Positions 57,059 through 64,000 of a stretch of DNA of 64,000 nucleotides are shown piece by piece. The notes beneath the pieces were generated by a model, which did no database searches, was not told the DNA's origin, and saw nothing but the letters and a program-made list of their open reading frames with translations. Numbering within the stretch: position 1 is the stretch's first letter; each line of letters starts with the position of its first letter. The DNA is taken from positions 123,760,371-123,824,370 of the forward strand of contig CM076848.1 in NCBI GenBank assembly GCA_039519185.1, in the 5' to 3' direction. The position numbers and the translations under genes were made by a program. This stretch comes from Astragalus membranaceus. Its lineage: Eukaryota > Streptophyta > Magnoliopsida > Fabales > Fabaceae.

Positions 57059-60000
57059 ATGGCTGGAAGAGGTAGGAGAAACCCACCCATTGATCCTCAT
57101 CAGGAATGGATGCAGAATGTCATCGAGACTCAGCAGAAGATGATGAATGACATGATGCTAATGCAACAGCAACAGATGGCTCAAATGGCTCAAATGCAGC
57201 AGATGCATCAGATGCCTCAACCACAACCGGCTGAGCCACTCAATGTGCCAACACCTGAGGATCCCAACAGGGTGTATTTTCGGTTTCTGAAGATGAAACC
57301 CCCAACCGATGCAATGAAAGCCCATTTCTGGGTAGATGCCATGGAACGGATCTATGATACTTTGCAATGCAATGAAGGAGAAAAAGTAACTTGTGCTGCT
57401 AACGCTTTGGACGAGGATGCTCACACCTGGTGGGTTAATGCTCGTAGAATGCTACAAATCCAAGGAACTCCTCTTGAGTGGAATAATTTCAAGGAGTTGT
57501 TTTTGAGTCATTATTTTCCCGACTCTCAAAGACTTGCCAAGCAGATGGAATTTCTGAGTTTGAAACAGGGAGAGATGACAGTTGGGGAATATGCTGCCAA
57601 ATTTGAGAGGCTGTCGCAATTCTATGAATTGGGGACCACCGCTCATGATGATAAGTGGAAAATGGTGATGTTCAGACAAGGTCTTAGAGGCGATGTGAAT
57701 CAAGGTCTCAGTTCTTACTCCATGACCACTTATCCTGCTTTGGTTCAACAGGCTCATTCAGCTGAGAGCGATCTTAAAAGAATGTATGCAGAGAGGAAAG
57801 ATTTCTGGAAAGATAAGAAGAAGGGTAATGAGCCAACTTCTTCAAACCAGAGGTATAAAGGGAATTCAGATAAGGGGAAACGAGTACAGTCAAAAGACTC
57901 TGCAAGATATTACCGGTGTGATGTGTGCAAGAAATATCATAAAGGTAAATGCCAGGTGGGACCAAACCAATGTTACCTTTGCAAAGAAGTGGGCCATTAT
58001 GCTAATAATTGCCCATCAAGGAAAGCTTTCTTGGAGTCTCCCGATGCTCCTAGACAGGCTCGAGTCAACACTTTGGATGCCAAGACCATCAAACCAGCTG
58101 ATAATCTTATAAGGGGTACAGGTTCTCTCTTTAGTCAAACTGTTAATATTCTGTATGACTCTGGTGCTACTCATTGCTTTATCTCAAAAGCATGTGCTGA
58201 ACGATTAGGACTAATAGTATCTCCTATATCCGAGCCAATAACTATCCTTACTGCTGCAAAGGGTCGTGTGCGAACCCAATCATTATGCCTTAACTGTCTG
58301 CTTACCATAGGAGGCAGGGATTTTGTTGTTGATTTTATCTGTTTGCCTATGAGGGGAATGGAGAACGTCCTGGGAATGAATTGGATGACTTCCAATCACA
58401 TTACTATTGACTGTTTCAATCGTGCAATTAATTTTCCTTCGGAAGTAGCGGAACATTCACTACCTGCAGATGATGGTGTTATTTCGTTCGCTTCAGCCAG
58501 CCAGTCGCTATTCCAAGGTGCGGAAGCTTTTGTTGTTATTTTGTCTGCATCAACTGAAGCTGATTTGGATTTATCATCTATTCAAGTTGTTAATGAATTC
58601 TTAGATGTTTTTCCCGAGGAAGTTTCCTCTTTGCCTCCAGAACGAGAGGTAGAATTCTCTATAGATTTGGCGCCTGGTGCAGCGCCAATATCCATAGCAC
58701 CTTATAGGATGTCTCCTCTTGAACTGAAGGAATTGAAGTCCCAACTTGAGGAGTTAATTTCCAAGAAGTTTATACAACCGAGTGCTTCTCCATGGGGTGC
58801 TCCGGTATTGCTAGTCAAGAAGAAGGACGGAAGCATGAGATTATGTATAGACTACCGTCAGCTGAATAAAATCACTATCAAGAACAAGTATCCATTACCA
58901 AGGATAGATGATCTACTTGACCAACTTCGAGGTGCTAAAGTTTTCTCCAAAATTGATCTAAGGTCAGGGTACCATCAAATCAGGGTAAGAGCCTTAGACA
59001 TTCCGAAGACCGCTTTTCGTACGAGGTACGGACACTACGAGTTTGTGGTGATGCCTTTCGGATTGACTAATGCTCCAGCCGTATTCATGGATTATATGAA
59101 TAGAGTATTTCATTCTTACCTAGATCAGTTTGTGGTCGTCTTTATTGATGATATCTTGGTTTACTCAAAGTCAGTTGAGGAGCATGCTCAGCATTTCCAC
59201 TTTGTCCTAGGAGTACTCCGAGAGAAGAAGCTTTATGCTAAACCGTCGAAGTGCGACTTTTGGATGTCCGAAGTGAAATTCTTGGGTCATGTGATTTCCC
59301 AAGAGGGGGTTGCAGTTGATCCTAGCAAGGTGGAAGCAGTGTTGAATTGGGAACGGCCGACGTCAGTGACTGAGATCTGAAGCTTTCTGGGCCTAGCTGG
59401 GTACTATAGAAGATTCATTGAAGGTTTTTCACAATTGGTACTTCCACTTACTCGACTGACTCGCAAGGGTCAACCGTTTACTTGGGATGCCGATTGTGAA
59501 GAGTGTTTTCTTGGATTGAAAGAAAAGTTAACTTCTGCTCCGATCCTAATTCTTCCAGTTCCATCATTGGGATTTCAGATTTACAGTGATGCATCTGGGA
59601 AGGGTTTGGGATGTGTTCTCATGCAGAATCAGCATGTTGTGGCCTACGCATCTAGACAATTGAAGACTCACGAACGGAATTACCCAACTCATGACCTAGA
59701 GTTGGCGGCGATTGTATTTGCACTGAAAATTTGGAGACATTACCTTTACGGTTCTCGTTTCGAAGTTTTTAGTGATCACAAGAGCTTGAAGTATCTGTTT
59801 GACCAAAAGGAGTTGAATAACAGACAGAGAAGGTGGACTGAATTTTTAAAGGACTACGACTTCGAATTGAAATATCACCCTGGGAAGGCCAATGTGGTAG
59901 CAGATGCTCTGAGCAGGAAGTCTATCCACACGGCAAGGTTAATGGTTCACGAGATGGCTTTGTTGGAGTCATTAAGAGACTTGAAGCTCAAGGTAGCAAG

Positions 60001-60162
60001 AAAGAGGGATCGCATGGTGCTGCGGCATATACGGATAGCCAGTGTGCTAAGGGAACAAATCCGTGTAGCTCAAGGAGCTGATATGAAGTTACAATCTCAG
60101 AGAGGATCGTCAGATTTTACTGAGGATAGTGATGGCATGATTTGCTATAATGGGAGGATTTG
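57059..60162 (+). pseudogene. gag-pol: Tekay gag-pol: gag, protease, RT, RNase H
   Basis: The start is the ATG at 57059 (MAGRGRRNPP); the open frame to 57002 crosses a TTTGCAG that could be a splice acceptor. Gag has a Met/Gln-rich N-terminus, the Retrotrans_gag core (AHFWVDAMERIYDTL, WWVNARRM, SLKQGEMTVGEYAAKFERL) and the knuckle CYLCKEVGHYANNC. Protease: YDSGATHCFIS. RT: KIDLRSGYHQIRV, VMPFGLTNAP and FIDDILVYS. RNase H: YSDASGKGLGCVLMQ and FSDHKSLKYL. The frame is open except for TGA at 59378-59380, where relatives have Arg (EIRSFLGL), consistent with CGA to TGA. It is cut at 60163 by the solo LTR. Confidence 0.92.
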
Positions 60163-62687
60163 TGTAACACCCCTTTTCTACCCGGTAATTATTTAACAAA
60201 ATCAGAGTTTACAAAAACTTTAATTCATAATTCGAAAAAGGATGTCACACATAAATCCACACCACATCATGCATCAATATAAAATAGTTTCATCGTCAAT
60301 AATAATGCGATACATAGCACATCACAACTGGAGTGAGCTTAAAACGCTCAATTCAATCAACATAGTAAAAACTCAGCATCTACGCAGCGGAAAGTCATAA
60401 AAAGATCAACTACAACAGTCAAATAATCAAAAGAACTAAGGTTCATTCCCTCCCCACTGAGTGCTACGTATCAGAGAAGACGACCCGACTCAGCTAACGA
60501 AAGTACCTAAGCCTTCACTCGAGATCACCTGCACGTTACCGCATATGGGTAACATTCAAACTGAAGGGGTGAGTTCATCTAACAATATAATAGTGCATAT
60601 GATAAGTATTATGCTAGAGCTACAAACGCTATATAAACCACATCGCAACGTCAAATCAGTCAGCACTGCAAGTCATCACAATGTCGTGAACATGTATGAA
60701 GTGCAACCCACCACCATGGGAGTATGCATGTGGTACCTGTCATCATCGTCACTAAATAGCCTTTAGGGCATCATCGTCACTGAATAGCCTTTATGGCGTC
60801 ATCGTCACTTGTTTATGCACATGAGATGTATGAAGCACCATGATATGCACCGGAGATAGTCACATACAATCACAATCCACTTAGTGACCTATCACTTACC
60901 AATTTGCCAATAAAAGGCACATCACCTGTCAGGTTATCGTCATACATATCATTGCCACTAACATTCACCGTCATTACTACCATCATCGCTAATAGCCTTT
61001 ATGGCATCATCGTCACTTGTAAGGCCACAACTTTTATTCATCATTAACACCATCGTCAATTAAAATAATAGCCACTAGGGGCATTGTCGTCAAAAACCAT
61101 CAACACATCGTTATCGACACCGGGACACTAAATTACCGATTACACCAAAGGTTTTACTTCAGTTCACAACACCAAAAAGGACACCAAAAGGGATTTTAAA
61201 CACCGAAATAGTTTTACAACGCCAACAACAACGACCACCGGGGACAGCCACTTGAGGCGCCCAGAAACTATCAGAAAAATAATACTTTTTTTACCTTAAG
61301 GTAGAATATATCGGCAGGAAACGGAATAACCTTCGCAACGCACTTCGGAACACTTAAAACGGACACCCGAGTCAAAAGATATGTCAAAAACAAAACCGGG
61401 GAACATTTGAGCAACATCCTGAAAATGGCGCCCAGGCACTGGGCGCCTAGCAGGGAACACGCTGGAAACTGGCCAGCAATAGGAACTGGCGCCCTTGGCG
61501 CCCAGGCAGCACCAAAACGCAACCAGACACAAGATTTGGCGCCCACAGGCAACACAATGCAGAAACTGGCGCGGGCAGCAACATTGGCGCCCTTGGCGCC
61601 CCTCTGCGCCAACAACAAGGCGCAACACCAAAAACTGGCGCGGCAGCAACATTGGCGCCCAGGGAGGCGCCCAGCAGGCAACACAACAGGATTCTGGCGT
61701 CCAGGCACAGGGCGCCAAGGCGCCCCTGCGCCAGGACACAGCAACACACACACCCACGCACAGCCACACACCCACACACCCTGACACACGGCGCCCACAC
61801 CCAGGGCGCCAAAAACAGCAACGCAACAACTTGGCACACGGCGCCCACACCCAGGGCGCCAAACACAGGAACACACACAACACCAAAACGCAACGCACCT
61901 TGCGCACGGCGCCCAGCAACAGGGCGCCTAAAACAGAACCACCACGCAACACACAACGCAGCCCGCTTAGGCACGGCGCCCATGCACAGGGAGCCTAAAA
62001 CAGAACACGCACAAAACCCCAAAACGCAACACAGCCAAGGATGGCGCCCAGGCACAGGGCGCCATTTTCTGCAATAGGGACAGCAACACACTTGGCGCCC
62101 ATGGCGCCCTAGGGACCCAAAATTTCAGCAACACAACAACTCACCAAATAACACATATGCAATTCATACCACCGTAATAAATTTAATTCATCAATCAACA
62201 ACCAATTCAAGCAAATCAAGCAAGATCATGGCAATATAGGTCTAAGCCCCCACCCTAATACCCATCATACCCACCATTATAGTGAAAGAGAGGTCTCACC
62301 CTTACCTTAATTATTAGGATTAGAAGACCTTGGAGAGAAGTCACCAACAGAGCACAGCAACAAGCGAGATCCTCTTCTCCTTCCTCCTTGGTTGTGTCGC
62401 GCCCCTCTTCTTCTCACTCTCCCTCAATTCGCAACTTTTCTCTTTTTTTGCACAAATGAGCCAAAACCCAATTTTTAGGTTTAAATATGCGCCTAGGCTA
62501 GTGGACCTGGATCGCGGGCTTCCTTCAGCTTAAGCCCAATTTAATTAGTGCCACCACTTCCTAAAAGAATACCACACCTTAATATAACTTCTAATTTTAA
62601 TTATACCAATTAAATAAATAATTAAATAATTAATTGAATACTTAAATATTTAATTAATTAATTTTAATTAAATATTTGGGCGTTACA
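60163..62687 (-). repeat. Solo LTR of a Tekay-type element inside Tekay pol
   Basis: 2525 bp, TGTAACACCCC ... GGGCGTTACA, flanked by ATTTG (60158-60162, 62688-62692). Only one LTR is present, so LTR-LTR recombination removed the rest. Its words (TGAGTGCTACGTATCAGAG near 60458, the GTTACC/GGTAAC hairpin near 60534, a GGCGCC array at 61425-62110) are those of the LTRs at 9670 and 23258. By that similarity it lies in minus orientation. ORFs inside are not genes. Confidence 0.92.
61425..62110. repeat. GGCGCC-rich array in the solo LTR
   Basis: Over twenty GGCGCC sites, in words such as TTGGCGCCCATGGCGCCC, CACAGGGCGCC and GCAGAAACTGGCGCGG. Both strands give chance ORFs of 100-218 codons rich in Ala, Cys, Gly and Pro. 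Confidence 0.88.
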
Positions 62688-62692
62688 ATTTG

Positions 62693-63986
62693 TGTTCTCG
62701 ATAATGATAATATCAAAAGGCAAGTACTGGAAGAAGCTCATAGGAGTCAGTACTCCGTACATCCGGAATCCACCAAGATGTACCGAGACTTGAAGTTAAT
62801 GTATTGGTGGCCTGGGATGAAGGCCGAGGTTGCAGAATTTGTTTCTCGATGCTTAACTTGTCAGAAGGTTAAGGCGGAACACCAGAGACCGGGCGGTCAG
62901 TTACAACCGCTAAATGTGCCAGTTTGGAAATGGGAAGATATATCAATGGACTTTGTGATGGGTTTGCCGAGGTCACAGGCCGGCAATGATTCTATCTGGG
63001 TAGTAGTGGACCGATTGACTAAATCCGCTCACTTTATTCCTGTTCGCTCGACTTATAAGGTTTTCAAGTTAGCAGATGAATATGTGAAGAACATTATCAG
63101 ACTGCATGGAGTTCCAACGAGTATCGTGTCAGACCGAGATCCCAAGTTTACTTCCAGATTTTGGAGAACATTGAATGAAGCTTTGGGAACGAGAGTGCTG
63201 GTTAGCACTGCTTATCATCCTCAGACTGATGGTCAGACTGAGAGGACTATCCAGACTCTTGAGGATATGCTTCGGGCTTGTGTGCTCGACAGTGGGAGAA
63301 AATGGGAGGATCATCTTCCATTAGTAGAATTCTCCTACAACAACAGTTACCACTCCAGAATTGGAATGGCACCGTTTGAAGCACTGTATGGTAGGAAGTG
63401 TAGAACTCTGTTGTGTTGGTGGGAGATTGGTGAAGATAAGTCTTTGGGACCCGATATGGTTTGCGAGACCACTGAGAAGATCAAGTTAATTCGAGAAAGG
63501 ATGAAGGTTGCTCAGAGTCGGCAAAAGAGCTACGCTGATAACCGAAGGAGACCGTTGGAATTTGAAGTTGGTGATCATGTGTTCTTGAAAGTTTCTCCAA
63601 CCATAGGTACCGGAAGAGCTTTGCGAGCGAAGAAGCTCAGTCCTCGATATGTTGGACCCTTCCAGATCATCGAGCGTATTGGGCCAGTTGCCTACCGTCT
63701 CGCACTGTCTCCAGGCTTATCCAATCTACATGATGTCTTTCATGTGTCTCAGCTAAGGAAGTATATTCCCGACCCACATCAGCCGTTAAGTGTTGATACG
63801 ATCGATCTTCGACCAGATCTATCATTTCAACCGTATCCTAGCTACATCTTGGAGCGTGGCGAGAAGACGCTACGGTCAAGGACTATTCCTATTGTCAAAG
63901 TGGTCTGGGATGGATTCTCAATCGAGGAGGCTACCTGGGAGCTGGAAGATGACATGCGGACTCGATATCCATATCTCTTCCATTGA
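62693..63986 (+). pseudogene. pol: Tekay integrase and chromodomain
   Basis: Resumes the Tekay frame: an integrase zinc finger (EAHRSQYSVHPE ... CLTCQKVKAEH), the DDE core (ISMDFVMGLP, VSDRDPKFTSRFW, TDGQTERTIQTL), the GPF region (LSPRYVGPFQIIERIGPVAY, NLHDVFHVSQLRKYIPDP) and a C-terminal chromodomain (YILERGEKTLRSRTIPIVKV ... GFSIEEATWELEDDMR). It ends at the stop 63984-63986 with no internal stop. The ORF start at 62676 lies in the solo LTR and is artificial. The domain itself looks intact; only its link to RNase H is broken. Confidence 0.92.
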
Positions 63987-64000
63987 GGTACGTCTTGTCA

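Larger units (their letters stand above)
54398..64000 (+). mobile_element. Tekay chromovirus (Ty3/gypsy), near-complete coding region, 3' LTR outside the window
   Basis: 5' LTR 54398-56921, TGGTATCAGAGC primer site at 56924, one gag-pol frame from 57059 to 63986 with gag, protease, RT, RNase H, integrase and a chromodomain. It is interrupted by a solo LTR (60163-62687) and one TGA (59378-59380). The left flank offers AGAAT (54393-54397) as the candidate TSD; the right cannot be seen. Confidence 0.92.

Overview
The window is nuclear DNA from a flowering plant. It is almost entirely nested transposable elements, with one broken host gene, a GDSL esterase/lipase. The plant-specific lineages (Athila, Tat/Ogre, Tekay and Reina among Ty3/gypsy; Ale, SIRE and Tork among Ty1/copia), the CACTA transposon with TNP2 and Transposase_24 type proteins, and the Mutator-like MITEs all point to an angiosperm, very probably a eudicot. 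A legume is plausible but not proven. I saw no prokaryotic-type operon, CRISPR array, rRNA or tRNA gene. Layout, left to right. (1) 1-12224: a minus-strand gag-only Tekay-type (TR-GAG-like) element whose gag is split by a minus-strand Athila element (1244-9420) that has one LTR and no 3' LTR. (2) 12225-13418: fragments of a Tat/Ogre gag and a Reina chromointegrase with its 3' LTR. (3) 13502-35403: three minus-strand exons of a GDSL lipase gene (35170-35403, 34548-34797, 13502-13722). Its last intron is about 20.8 kb because a Tork relic (30571 to about 33900) and an Ale copia element (13740-30560, TSD AAAAT) lie in it. The Ale element is itself split by a gag-only SIRE derivative (16498-22219, TSD ATACC) and a pol-less Tekay-type element (23258-29582, TSD GTACC). 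The gene also has a premature stop before its catalytic DxxH block. (4) 35503-54143: a CACTA end fragment and a minus-strand Tat/Ogre gag and LTR. These are split by a large-LTR, non-coding Tekay-type element (36148-44875, TSD CTGGT, LTRs 3.4-3.6 kb with long CAA microsatellites and a MITE) and by an 8.7-kb CACTA transposon (45037-53769, TSD TCC). (5) 54144-54392: a copia 3' LTR. (6) 54398 to the window end: a plus-strand autonomous-type Tekay chromovirus, complete in domain content through the chromodomain. It is broken by one CGA-to-TGA type stop and by a 2.5-kb solo LTR (60163-62687, TSD ATTTG); its 3' LTR lies outside the window. Functionally nothing here is an obviously working host gene. 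The best preserved coding units are the five-exon TNPA-like gene of the CACTA element and the Tekay gag-pol. The most unusual observations are: an Athila copy inserted without its 3' LTR and without a TSD; recurrent loss of pol from several LTR families while gag or the LTRs persist; a shared GGCGCC-rich repeat vocabulary in LTRs of two unrelated lineages; and a 321-bp near-perfect inverted repeat inside the CACTA element. I found no convincing previously undescribed biological system beyond these transposable-element phenomena.
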